The translations under genes were made by a program, and so were the position numbers. From NCBI RefSeq assembly GCF_015840915.1, contig NZ_CP060398.1:1736001-1800000 (forward strand): a stretch of DNA of 64,000 nt, in the 5' to 3' direction. Shown here one piece after another: positions 57,756-64,000 of this stretch. The first letter of the stretch is position 1. The number at the start of each line of letters is the position of its first letter. Below the pieces are notes generated by a model. It did no database searches, had not been told where the DNA came from, and saw only the letters and a program-made list of their open reading frames with translations. The DNA is from Synechococcus sp. CBW1002 (GTDB taxonomy: Bacteria > Cyanobacteriota > Cyanobacteriia > PCC-6307 > Cyanobiaceae).

Positions 57756-58431
57756 GCCGCGCCTCCAGACGTTGCAGGGCCTGCTCCGCCCGCAGTCGCA
57801 CCACGGCCGTGGCCTCGGGAGGGCTCTGCCGGAGGCCCTCCAGCGCCTGGCGCAGCCGTGGCCGAAGCTCCGACGTGGCGTGCAGCCGGGCGGCCAGGGA
57901 TTCCAGTCCCACCACCACCGCGTAGCGCACCACCCATTCGCCATCGCCGCAGCTCGCCTCCAGGGCCCGCAGGCAACGCTCCGCGAGGGCGGTTCGGGGA
58001 GCTTCTTCCAGCCCCTGCATCTGCAACTGACCGAGTCCCCGGGCCGCAGCACGGCGCACGCTCGGTCCGATGTCCTGAGCCAGGGCCTCTTCGAGCACCT
58101 CCAGGCCCCGCACATCGCCGATGCCGGCCAGGGCCCGCACGGCCCAGGCGCGAGCGCCGTAGTTGTAGCCATCCAGGTTGTCGAGGATTGGTTCGACGGC
58201 CTGGGGTCCCAGGGCGATCAGGCCATCCACCGCGGCCACGGCGGCGCCTGGATTGTTGAAGCCGAGCACATCCACCAGGCAGGGGGCGGCGGCCGGGTGG
58301 GCGGCGGCGGCGAGGGCCTGGGTGGCCTGCAGCAACTCCAGAGCAGTGCTGGCCTGTTGCACCCGCTCGATCAGCTCGTGCGGGAGCTGGAGATCGGTGG
58401 TTTCGCCCGTTGTTGAAGGGGAGATCGTCAT
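57748..58431 (-). CDS. cpcF: Phycocyanobilin lyase subunit CpcF
   Basis: With CpcE it attaches phycocyanobilin to Cys84 of the phycocyanin alpha subunit. The 227-residue protein consists of HEAT-like helical repeats (AAVAAVDGLIALGPQAVEPIL, GARAWAVRALAGIGDVRGLEVL, in part). It is 12 nt after cpcE and overlaps the phosphatase gene downstream by 8 nt. RpcF/PecF-type relatives exist, but the position beside cpcA-cpcE and the PC-only cluster support CpcF. Confidence 0.88.
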   Translation of the reverse strand: MTISPSTTGETTDLQLPHELIERVQQASTALELLQATQALAAAAHPAAAPCLVDVLGFNNPGAAVAAVDGLIALGPQAVEPILDNLDGYNYGARAWAVRALAGIGDVRGLEVLEEALAQDIGPSVRRAAARGLGQLQMQGLEEAPRTALAERCLRALEASCGDGEWVVRYAVVVGLESLAARLHATSELRPRLRQALEGLRQSPPEATAVVRLRAEQALQRLEARHG

Positions 58432-58443
58432 CGGTTCAGGCTC

Positions 58444-59292
58444 TCAGAGCAGGGCATCCATCGCCTCCAGCACCGCCGCAATCTCAGAATCCACCTGGGT
58501 AGCGGGATCGCCGCCCTGCTCCACCAGGCCCCGCAAGGCAATCAGCTTGAGGCTGTTCTCCGCCAGGGTGGTGGCAATGGGCTGCAGGGCAGGCCGCCAG
58601 CCTGCCGCGCCGAGATCCATCAGGGCGGCGCGGCGCACCTGCAGCTGGGGATGCTGCAGCAGGACGACCAGCCGCTCCCCCCAGTGGGCCTCGCCGGTGA
58701 GCTGCAGCAGGGCTCGGCAGGCCGCGCTGCGAATCAGCGGACGTTCGTGCTCCACGAAGGGACGGATCACCGCCACCACGTCGTCGCTGGCTACACCGAT
58801 GTCGCCCAGGGCCTCCAGCAGGGCCTCGCAGGGTTCCACCAGGCGGGGGCTGTTGCTCTGCTGGGCGCCGGCCCCCGCCGGTCCACTGGCCAGGCGTCGC
58901 CGCAGGGGCTCGACGGCAACGGTGGCCCTGAGATCACCAAGGGCTCGTGCCGCCGCCTCCCGCAGACCGTCATCGGGGTCGTCCAGGGTCTCCAGCAGGT
59001 CGCCGATGGCCGGTGTGGCGGCTGAGCCGAGCTTGCCCAGGGCCCGGGCGGCGTTCCGTGCCACCGCGTTCTCCTCCACACCGGCTCCCGGGTCACGGGG
59101 GCGCCGCTGTTGCAGGGCGTATTGCAACAGCGGCACGGTGTCGGGATGGCTGCTGCGCGCCCGCCCCAGCCACCAGGCGGCGTAGTACTGGGCCGAGGGA
59201 TCGTCGCTGCACCGGAGGCGCCGCAGCGCTTCCGCCTCGTCGATCGGATCGCCCTCCACCGGGATGGCCTGGGAATCGCCGCTGCCGCTCAT
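58444..59292 (-). CDS. cpcE: Phycocyanobilin lyase subunit CpcE
   Basis: Partner of CpcF in the heterodimeric lyase. The 282-residue protein starts MSGSGDSQAIPVEGDPIDEA and has E-Z-type HEAT repeats (PSAQYYAAWWLGRARSSHPD, VARNAARALGKLGSAATPAIG, LREAAARALGDLRATVAVEP). It lies about 145 nt downstream of cpcA copy 1, beyond that gene's terminator, so it is expressed by read-through or from its own promoter. Confidence 0.9.
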   Translation of the reverse strand: MSGSGDSQAIPVEGDPIDEAEALRRLRCSDDPSAQYYAAWWLGRARSSHPDTVPLLQYALQQRRPRDPGAGVEENAVARNAARALGKLGSAATPAIGDLLETLDDPDDGLREAAARALGDLRATVAVEPLRRRLASGPAGAGAQQSNSPRLVEPCEALLEALGDIGVASDDVVAVIRPFVEHERPLIRSAACRALLQLTGEAHWGERLVVLLQHPQLQVRRAALMDLGAAGWRPALQPIATTLAENSLKLIALRGLVEQGGDPATQVDSEIAAVLEAMDALL

Positions 59293-59363
59293 GGCCCGCA
59301 GACTGCTGGTCAGATGCTGCCGATGCTGACAGCCGCAGCCTCCTGGCGAAGGGCCTGCGCAAC

Positions 59364-59387
59364 AAAAAAGCCCCCCGCGAGGGGGGC
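59364..59387 (-). terminator. Terminator of cpcBA copy 1
   Basis: GCCCCCC (59370-59376) and GGGGGGC (59381-59387) with loop GCGA; on the minus strand it is followed by six T. Confidence 0.85.
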
Positions 59388-59437
59388 GTTGGATCCTGGA
59401 GCGAACGAACCGCAGGGAACGAAGGCTCGGATCGGGA

Positions 59438-59926
59438 TCAGACGAGGGCCGAGATGGCGTAGTCGATGTAGTTGTTGGCGATGACGCCGGCGTCGCCGGA
59501 GACGCCGTGGTTGGCCTTGATGTAGTTCAGGGCTTCGACGTACCAGGAGGGGGACAGTTCGAAGGTGCGGTTGATCTCATCGAGACCGGCGATCAGGTAC
59601 TCGTCCATGGGGCCGGTGCCACCAGCCACGAGGCAGTAGGTGACCATGCGGAGGTAGTACCCGATGTCACGGGCGCACTTGGCCTTGCCACGGGCGTCAG
59701 ACGCATAGTTGGTTCCCTGCATCTGGGTGGTGTAGGGGAACTTGCTGTAGACGGCCTGGGCAGCACCGTTCACCAGCTCATCGGCTTTGGCGGTGAGGGC
59801 CTTGGCAGCCTCAAGGGCATTCTTGGCGCGCTCGAAACGACCGAAAGCGGCGTTGAGCTCGGTGTTGGAGAGGAAGCGGCCCTGGGAATCAGCGGCGGCG
59901 ACGGCTTCGGTAAGGGGGGTCTTCAT
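59438..59926 (-). CDS. cpcA: C-phycocyanin alpha subunit, copy 1
   Basis: Light-harvesting phycobiliprotein of the phycobilisome rods. The 162-residue protein has Cys84 ([15 protein letters not shown]) for one phycocyanobilin, attached by CpcE/F. It has the globin-like helices and the usual length. The amino acid sequence is identical to copy 2. It is 84 nt downstream of cpcB and ends in a strong terminator before cpcE. Confidence 0.98.
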   Translation of the reverse strand: MKTPLTEAVAAADSQGRFLSNTELNAAFGRFERAKNALEAAKALTAKADELVNGAAQAVYSKFPYTTQMQGTNYASDARGKAKCARDIGYYLRMVTYCLVAGGTGPMDEYLIAGLDEINRTFELSPSWYVEALNYIKANHGVSGDAGVIANNYIDYAISALV

Positions 59927-60010
59927 TGAAGGGATTGAAGAAGAAGGGTGGACCTAAATCAGGAGGCTGCTGCCGAGGGCAACAGCCAGGGATCAGCGGA
60001 GCTGGTCGCC

Positions 60011-60529
60011 TCAGGCGACAGCAGCAGCGGCGCGATCGAAGTAGGTGCCGATCTCGCTCATCAGAGCGGAGCAGTCGCCGGGGGTGATGCCGTTGCGATC
60101 GTTGGCGATGCTGATGGCGGCGTCCTTCATCTTGCGGATGCCTTCAGCCACGGAAGCGCCAGGGACGCCCAGGGCGAGGTAGGTCTCACGCAGGCCGTTG
60201 AGGCAGCGATCTTCCAGCACGGAAGCGTCGCCGGTGAACACGGCGTAGGTGATGTAGCGGAGAACGATCTCCATGTCGCGCAGGCAGGCAGCCATGCGAC
60301 GGTGGGTGTAAGCGTTACCGCCGGGGGCGATCAGGGCAGGCTGTTGATCGAAGAGATCGCGAGCTGCGTTGGTGACGATCTTGGAAGCGTTGGAGGTGAT
60401 CCGGTTGACGGAATCCATGCGCTTGAAGCTGTCAGCAACGACCGACGACAGAGCGTCGATCTGACCAGCGTTCAGGAATTCGCCGCGGGCATCAGCCTGC
60501 GCAACAACCTTGGTGAAGGCGTCGAACAT
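60011..60529 (-). CDS. cpcB: C-phycocyanin beta subunit, copy 1
   Basis: The 172-residue beta subunit carries Cys82 ([13 protein letters not shown]) and Cys153 ([10 protein letters not shown]) for two bilins, and Asn72 (GGNAYTH), the site methylated in most phycobiliproteins. It is identical at protein level to copy 2. The start at 60529 follows an AGGAGCTTTAACTA leader with a Shine-Dalgarno. Confidence 0.98.
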   Translation of the reverse strand: MFDAFTKVVAQADARGEFLNAGQIDALSSVVADSFKRMDSVNRITSNASKIVTNAARDLFDQQPALIAPGGNAYTHRRMAACLRDMEIVLRYITYAVFTGDASVLEDRCLNGLRETYLALGVPGASVAEGIRKMKDAAISIANDRNGITPGDCSALMSEIGTYFDRAAAAVA

Positions 60530-60552
60530 TAGTTAAAGCTCCTGTGCTCGAC

Positions 60553-60853
60553 CTGTGAAGTCGGGACTGGGTGGGAAGGGGAAAAAGAGAGATGCGATGA
60601 CCACATCCTCGATGAAATGAAATCCTGGCTTCGCTGACTGAAGCTCGGATCCATTTCCGGAAGTGCCACTGCGCCGCTGGAGGTGAACTCCTGTTCTGCG
60701 AGTGGATTCCTGAAGCTCGCGGGACAACCGCCCCTTGAACCTCCGCCATTTTGATCAGAATCCCCGGAGATTCCGGGATGCTTTACAAAGGGTCACCGCA
60801 TGCGCCGCAGGGGGTCCACTCTTCGCCTTGCCTGGATCTGTGCTGTGGCCAGC
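60553..60853 (-). promoter_or_regulatory. Upstream region of cpcBA copy 1
   Basis: About 300 nt without a gene, between the cpcB start and the cpcC terminator. It includes the 16-nt element TTTACAAAGGGTCACC at 60782-60797 (plus strand), which has a 14/16 match upstream of copy 2. It also holds an inverted repeat TCCCCGGAGATTCCGGGA at about 60762-60779. Both are good candidates for promoter or regulator sites; the assignment is inference. Confidence 0.5.
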
Positions 60854-60883
60854 AAAAAGGCCCGGAGCGTAAAGCTCCGGGCC
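60854..60883 (-). terminator. Terminator of cpcC
   Basis: GGCCCGGAGC (60859-60868) pairs with GCTCCGGGCC (60874-60883), a perfect 10-bp stem, followed on the minus strand by five T. Confidence 0.85.
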
Positions 60884-60927
60884 GATCAGGATCGCGGGGT
60901 CTGGGTTGGACCGGAAACTCCAGGCGC

Positions 60928-61779
60928 TCAGTTCACAGGGGTGATGCTGGCGACGCGGCCGCCCTGGCGATGGATCATCTGCTGGGCTTCCAGCATCTTG
61001 TCGAAGGTCACAAATCGCACGGTGCTGCTGCGCTTGTGCAGGCGGTAGTTGGTCAGTCCAGTGACTTCAATCCGATACACCCTGGCTTTCTGGCCGATCC
61101 CCTGGGCCATCTGGGTGATCGATTCATTGGCGACCTGGGTGGGCTGGTAGGCGCTGCCCCTGGCGTTGGGGCTCACCACCGGCAGGGCCCGATCCTGATG
61201 CAGGGCTTTGCCGAGGCGGAAGTTGGTGCCGGCGGTATCACCCTTCACGGAGGCGGCGGCACCACGGGCCAACTGCATCAGCCAGGAGAACTGCCGACCT
61301 TCCTGGCCGGCTGAGTAATCCCAGCCGTGGAGGTAAGGCACCACTTCTTCGCCAAAGCGTGCTTGATATTCGGAGCTGTCGATGTAGGAATCGATTTCGG
61401 CGTCATACCCGTGCTCCTGCAGGATCGTGAAATGAGCCAGCATCTCGGCTTTGTTCTGGGGTGCGCGACCCAGAAGATGCTTGAAGTTCAGCTCAATGAA
61501 GTGATAGGGATTGCAGTTCTCAAAGAAACGCTTCCGGTAGAGGCCGCTCTTGGCGATCGTGCGCACTAGCTCCCGCACGCTGAGGTAGCCATTGCGAAAC
61601 AGCGACTCTGCTCCGGCAAGGCGCTCGGATTCCATGACGTACTGGTGGCCCAGCACCTGCTGATAGACGGCCCGGATCAGGGTCGTCTTGTCGGCATCGG
61701 AGGCGTTGGACCAGTTTTCCTTGTTGCGGTCGTTGGCAAACCGATCGATGCCGAGATACGGAGCATTGACAAGCGTCAT
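60928..61779 (-). CDS. cpcC: Phycobilisome rod linker polypeptide
   Basis: Rod linker that stacks phycocyanin hexamers. The 283-residue protein starts MTLVNAPYLGIDRFANDRNK at 61779 (a longer frame to 61827 lacks support). It has the PBS linker domain (about 20-150, with VYQQVLGHQYVMESERLAGA and ELNFKHLLGRAPQNKAEM). A C-terminal CpcD-like domain of about 55 residues follows (ARVYRIEVTGL to ASITPVN). It has its own terminator and an upstream repeat region, so it is probably a separate unit from the cpcBA copy before it. Confidence 0.93.
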   Translation of the reverse strand: MTLVNAPYLGIDRFANDRNKENWSNASDADKTTLIRAVYQQVLGHQYVMESERLAGAESLFRNGYLSVRELVRTIAKSGLYRKRFFENCNPYHFIELNFKHLLGRAPQNKAEMLAHFTILQEHGYDAEIDSYIDSSEYQARFGEEVVPYLHGWDYSAGQEGRQFSWLMQLARGAAASVKGDTAGTNFRLGKALHQDRALPVVSPNARGSAYQPTQVANESITQMAQGIGQKARVYRIEVTGLTNYRLHKRSSTVRFVTFDKMLEAQQMIHRQGGRVASITPVN

Positions 61780-62048
61780 GGGGGAGGTGGCAATCCGAAG
61801 GGAGAGTGCAGCACACGCTGGGCGCACATTAGAAATCCTATGGTGATTCTTAGCGGTTCTAAGGAGTCAGCTCGAATCTTTACAGCCCTGTTGTGGCCTT
61901 GTTCGGATCGTGGCATCGCCGGTGGAAGCGGCATCCTGGAAGGCCTCTCCGTTTTCGGCTTCATTCCAAATCGGTTGCATCATTGCCTACGCAGTTGCCT
62001 ACGCAGTTGCCTACGCAGTTGCCTATGCAAATGGCCTGTGTCATTGGT
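61780..62048 (-). promoter_or_regulatory. Upstream region of cpcC with tandem repeats
   Basis: The stretch from the cpcC start to the cpcA copy-2 terminator holds no gene. It contains a run of four 12-nt repeats (see next entry) and a moderately A+T-rich part at 61830-61880 that is the best place for the cpcC promoter. Confidence 0.45.
61983..62030. repeat. Four 12-nt tandem repeats
   Basis: TTGCCTACGCAG occurs three times in perfect tandem (61983-61994, 61995-62006, 62007-62018). A fourth copy with two changes (TTGCCTATGCAA, 62019-62030) follows. It lies between the cpcA copy-2 terminator and cpcC. Confidence 0.9.
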
Positions 62049-62056
62049 TGCGCAAC

Positions 62057-62084
62057 AAAAAAGCCCCCCGTGAGGGGGGGCTTT
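62057..62084 (-). terminator. Terminator of cpcBA copy 2
   Basis: GCCCCCC (62063-62069), loop GTGA, then GGGGGGGC (62074-62081), one G more than the partner strand; on the minus strand six T follow. Confidence 0.85.
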
Positions 62085-62131
62085 GGATCCTGGAGCGAAC
62101 GAACCGCAGGGAACGAAGGCTCGGATCGGGA

Positions 62132-62620
62132 TCAGACGAGGGCCGAGATGGCGTAGTCGATGTAGTTGTTGGCGATGACGCCGGCGTCGCCGGAGACGCC
62201 GTGGTTGGCCTTGATGTAGTTCAGGGCTTCGACGTACCAGGAGGGGGACAGTTCGAAGGTGCGGTTGATCTCATCGAGACCGGCGATCAGGTACTCGTCC
62301 ATGGGGCCGGTGCCACCAGCCACGAGGCAGTAGGTGACCATGCGGAGGTAGTACCCGATGTCACGGGCGCACTTGGCCTTGCCACGGGCGTCAGACGCAT
62401 AGTTGGTTCCCTGCATCTGGGTGGTGTAGGGGAACTTGCTGTAGACGGCCTGGGCAGCACCGTTCACCAGCTCATCGGCTTTGGCGGTGAGGGCCTTGGC
62501 AGCCTCAAGGGCATTCTTGGCGCGCTCGAAACGACCGAAAGCGGCGTTGAGCTCGGTGTTGGAGAGGAAGCGGCCCTGGGAATCAGCGGCGGCGACGGCT
62601 TCGGTAAGGGGGGTCTTCAT
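62132..62620 (-). CDS. cpcA: C-phycocyanin alpha subunit, copy 2
   Basis: Same 162-residue sequence as copy 1, including the chromophore Cys84. No nucleotide difference to copy 1 was found by eye in the coding region, which implies recent duplication or ongoing gene conversion. It is followed by its own terminator and then by the cpcC unit. Confidence 0.98.
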   Translation of the reverse strand: MKTPLTEAVAAADSQGRFLSNTELNAAFGRFERAKNALEAAKALTAKADELVNGAAQAVYSKFPYTTQMQGTNYASDARGKAKCARDIGYYLRMVTYCLVAGGTGPMDEYLIAGLDEINRTFELSPSWYVEALNYIKANHGVSGDAGVIANNYIDYAISALV

Positions 62621-62704
62621 TGAAGGGATTGAAGAAGAAGGGTGGACCTAAATCAGGAGGCTGCTGCCGAGGGCAACAGCCAGGGATCAGCGGAGCTGGT
62701 CGCC

Positions 62705-63223
62705 TCAGGCGACAGCAGCAGCGGCGCGATCGAAGTAGGTGCCGATCTCGCTCATCAGAGCGGAGCAGTCGCCGGGGGTGATGCCGTTGCGATCGTTGGC
62801 GATGCTGATGGCGGCGTCCTTCATCTTGCGGATGCCTTCAGCCACGGAAGCGCCAGGGACGCCCAGGGCAAGGTAGGTTTCACGCAGGCCGTTGAGGCAG
62901 CGATCTTCCAGCACGGAAGCGTCGCCGGTGAACACGGCGTAGGTGATGTAGCGGAGAACGATCTCCATGTCGCGCAGGCAGGCAGCCATGCGACGGTGGG
63001 TGTAAGCGTTACCGCCGGGGGCGATCAGGGCAGGCTGTTGATCGAAGAGATCGCGAGCTGCGTTGGTGACGATCTTGGAAGCGTTGGAGGTGATCCGGTT
63101 GACGGAATCCATGCGCTTGAAGCTGTCAGCAACGACCGACGACAGAGCGTCGATCTGACCAGCGTTCAGGAATTCGCCGCGGGCATCAGCCTGCGCAACA
63201 ACCTTGGTGAAGGCGTCGAACAT
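62705..63223 (-). CDS. cpcB: C-phycocyanin beta subunit, copy 2
   Basis: Same 172 residues as copy 1, with Cys82, Cys153 and Asn72. Two silent changes distinguish it from copy 1. It lies downstream of cpcD and its terminator and so appears to start its own transcript. Confidence 0.98.
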   Translation of the reverse strand: MFDAFTKVVAQADARGEFLNAGQIDALSSVVADSFKRMDSVNRITSNASKIVTNAARDLFDQQPALIAPGGNAYTHRRMAACLRDMEIVLRYITYAVFTGDASVLEDRCLNGLRETYLALGVPGASVAEGIRKMKDAAISIANDRNGITPGDCSALMSEIGTYFDRAAAAVA

Positions 63224-63554
63224 TTAGTTAAAGCTCCTGTTCTCGACGTTCAGTGTCGGGATGGTGAATGGTCGAGGCGTGATTCCACGCACTCTGGTCA
63301 GCTGATCGGAGCCGCTCTTGGCGAACCCCTGTCAACAAGACCTGACCATTGTTGGACCCTGACCCCACCTGAATGAGGAGTGATTCACAAACGGTCACCA
63401 CTGGCCAGATCGGCTGCGGTGCAGTGGCTCTGCTCCAGGGGGCGGGTTGGTCGGTTCGTGGTGGACAGCCGGACCTGACTGTCTTTGTATCGCAATGAAC
63501 GTTGTGTCTCGCCATGGGATGGGTGCTCCGATGGGGATGGCCAGATCCGCGCAG
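63224..63554 (-). promoter_or_regulatory. Upstream region of cpcBA copy 2
   Basis: About 330 nt without a gene. It includes TTCACAAACGGTCACC at 63384-63399 (plus strand), matching the element upstream of copy 1. The element is about 160 nt from the start codon here and about 253 nt in copy 1. The rest of the region does not resemble the copy-1 upstream region. Confidence 0.5.
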
Positions 63555-63578
63555 CAAAAAGGCCCCCGTCAGGGGGCC
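63555..63578 (-). terminator. Terminator of cpcD
   Basis: GGCCCCC (63561-63567), loop GTCA, GGGGGCC (63572-63578); on the minus strand five T follow. Confidence 0.85.
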
Positions 63579-63629
63579 TTGGGGCCGGGCAGTGCAGGGC
63601 ACCGTTCGGATTGCAGCACTGCGGAGGAT

Positions 63630-63881
63630 TCAGCCTTTGGCTTTCTTGCGGGGCGCAGCTCCGCCGGCGCCGGGCAGGTCGCCGCCATTCACTGACACAC
63701 TCGTCACCTTTCCGCCCATGCGGTTAACCATCTGAAGGGTCTCATTCATGCGGGTGTAAGGCACCTGCATGACGCAATCAGCGCTGCGTACGAAATCATT
63801 CTGAGCGAGCCCGGTCACCTGGATGGTGACCTGACGGCCGCTACTGAAGCTCGTGCCCCGGGAACCGGCAGAAACTTTCAT
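63630..63881 (-). CDS. cpcD: Phycobilisome small rod-capping linker CpcD
   Basis: An 83-residue CpcD-domain protein that ends rod growth. It begins MKVSAGSRGTSFSSGRQVTI and contains VTGLAQNDFVRSADCVMQVPY and RMNETLQMVNRMGGKVTSV (in part). The tail GAAPRKKAKG is basic. It is 35 nt downstream of another linker gene. Confidence 0.92.
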   Translation of the reverse strand: MKVSAGSRGTSFSSGRQVTIQVTGLAQNDFVRSADCVMQVPYTRMNETLQMVNRMGGKVTSVSVNGGDLPGAGGAAPRKKAKG

Positions 63882-63916
63882 GGTGGTTCAAACAGCGAGG
63901 GAATGGAAGTAAGCGA

Positions 63917-64000
63917 TCAGTTCACCGGGGTGATGCTGGCGATGCGACCGCCTTCCCGGTGGATCTGCTGCTGGTACGCCAGCAGTTTTGCGAAGGGAAT
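63917..64000 (-). CDS. Phycobilisome rod linker (partial, C-terminus)
   Basis: The last 27 codons of a rod linker that continues beyond the window: ...FAKLLAYQQQIHREGGRIAS, then ITPVN and a stop. It is related to the end of CpcC (QMIHRQGGRVASITPVN) but clearly diverged, so it is a second linker gene and not part of the recent duplication. Confidence 0.85.
   Translation of the reverse strand: MPFAKLLAYQQQIHREGGRIASITPVN

Larger units (their letters stand above)
59356..60552 (-). repeat. cpcBA direct repeat, copy 1
   Basis: A ~1.2-kb segment carrying the cpcA terminator, cpcA, the 84-nt spacer, cpcB and its ribosome-binding region. It matches 62049-63247 with only two substitutions noticed inside cpcB (near 60177 and 60185, both silent), small changes in the terminator loop and a 1-nt length difference just before the cpcB start. 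Confidence 0.9.
62049..63247 (-). repeat. cpcBA direct repeat, copy 2
   Basis: Partner of 59356-60552, in the same orientation, offset by 2694 nt through the coding part with no coding indel. The outer flanks of the two copies are unrelated except for the conserved upstream element. Confidence 0.9.

Noticed and set aside
61983..62030. CRISPR-like array
   Set aside because: 12-nt units are in direct contact with no spacers; a plain tandem repeat.
59356..63247. cpcBA duplication as a transposon
   Set aside because: No terminal inverted repeats, target duplication or transposase; tandem gene duplication explains it.

Overview
This window looks like chromosomal DNA of a high-G+C unicellular picocyanobacterium, most likely a Cyanobium-like or subcluster-5.2 Synechococcus strain. 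The evidence is photosystem I psaD, NDH-1 ndhN, the clock-input protein LdpA, Ycf45, a short-form adenylate kinase, a fused panC-cmk gene and a phycocyanin gene cluster. No phycoerythrin genes are seen, and cpcBA is duplicated. This suggests phycocyanin-only rods (pigment type 1). The strain assignment is inference; no 16S or other marker is in the window.

Layout. Positions 1-13422 (minus strand) hold the S10-spc-alpha ribosomal superoperon, read from rplC down to rplQ, which runs off the left edge; secY, adk and rpoA are embedded in it. A terminator-like hairpin sits between rplO and secY, and a structured leader precedes rpsM. Positions 13.9-17.3 kb (plus) hold ndhN, ldpA and ycf45. Next come tRNA-Gln, a HAD phosphatase, a LexA-like palindrome and recA behind an adenine-poor leader. 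Positions 20-31 kb are a mosaic of short divergent and convergent units: DUF1815, DUF2839, a DinG-like protein without a P-loop, tyrA, a CrtD-type carotenoid desaturase, a fructosamine-kinase-like protein, a CAAD membrane protein, a JAMM peptidase next to an E1-rhodanese protein, a K+ channel, a tandem-domain CobO and larE.

An intact IS1595-family element (31064-32095, perfect 18-bp inverted repeats, 8-bp target duplication) separates larE from the speD terminator. Next are speD, recF (no canonical start codon), tRNA-Arg and a tightly coupled trpE-gshA-ppc-GNAT unit. These are followed by psaD, the mrp-rodA-histidine kinase operon, hemF, an amidase, a cytochrome b6f haem-attachment factor, RNase D, an LpxB-related protein, tRNA-Cys, a 27-residue membrane peptide, an aldo/keto reductase, purM, rlpA and panC-cmk.

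The right end (57.2-64 kb, minus) is the phycocyanin cluster. In transcription order it reads linker (partial), cpcD, cpcB-cpcA copy 2, cpcC, cpcB-cpcA copy 1, cpcE, cpcF and a low-molecular-weight tyrosine phosphatase that overlaps cpcF. The two cpcBA copies are almost identical over 1.2 kb. Each ends in its own terminator and has a shared 16-nt element upstream, so the cluster appears built as several transcription units that make rod subunits, linkers and the alpha-84 chromophore lyase together.

No complete new defence or mobile system was found. The most unusual items are the recF start, the adenine-poor recA leader behind the LexA-like site, repeats and shared elements in the cpc cluster, the degenerate kinase beside rodA, the P-loop-less DinG relative and the 27-residue peptide.
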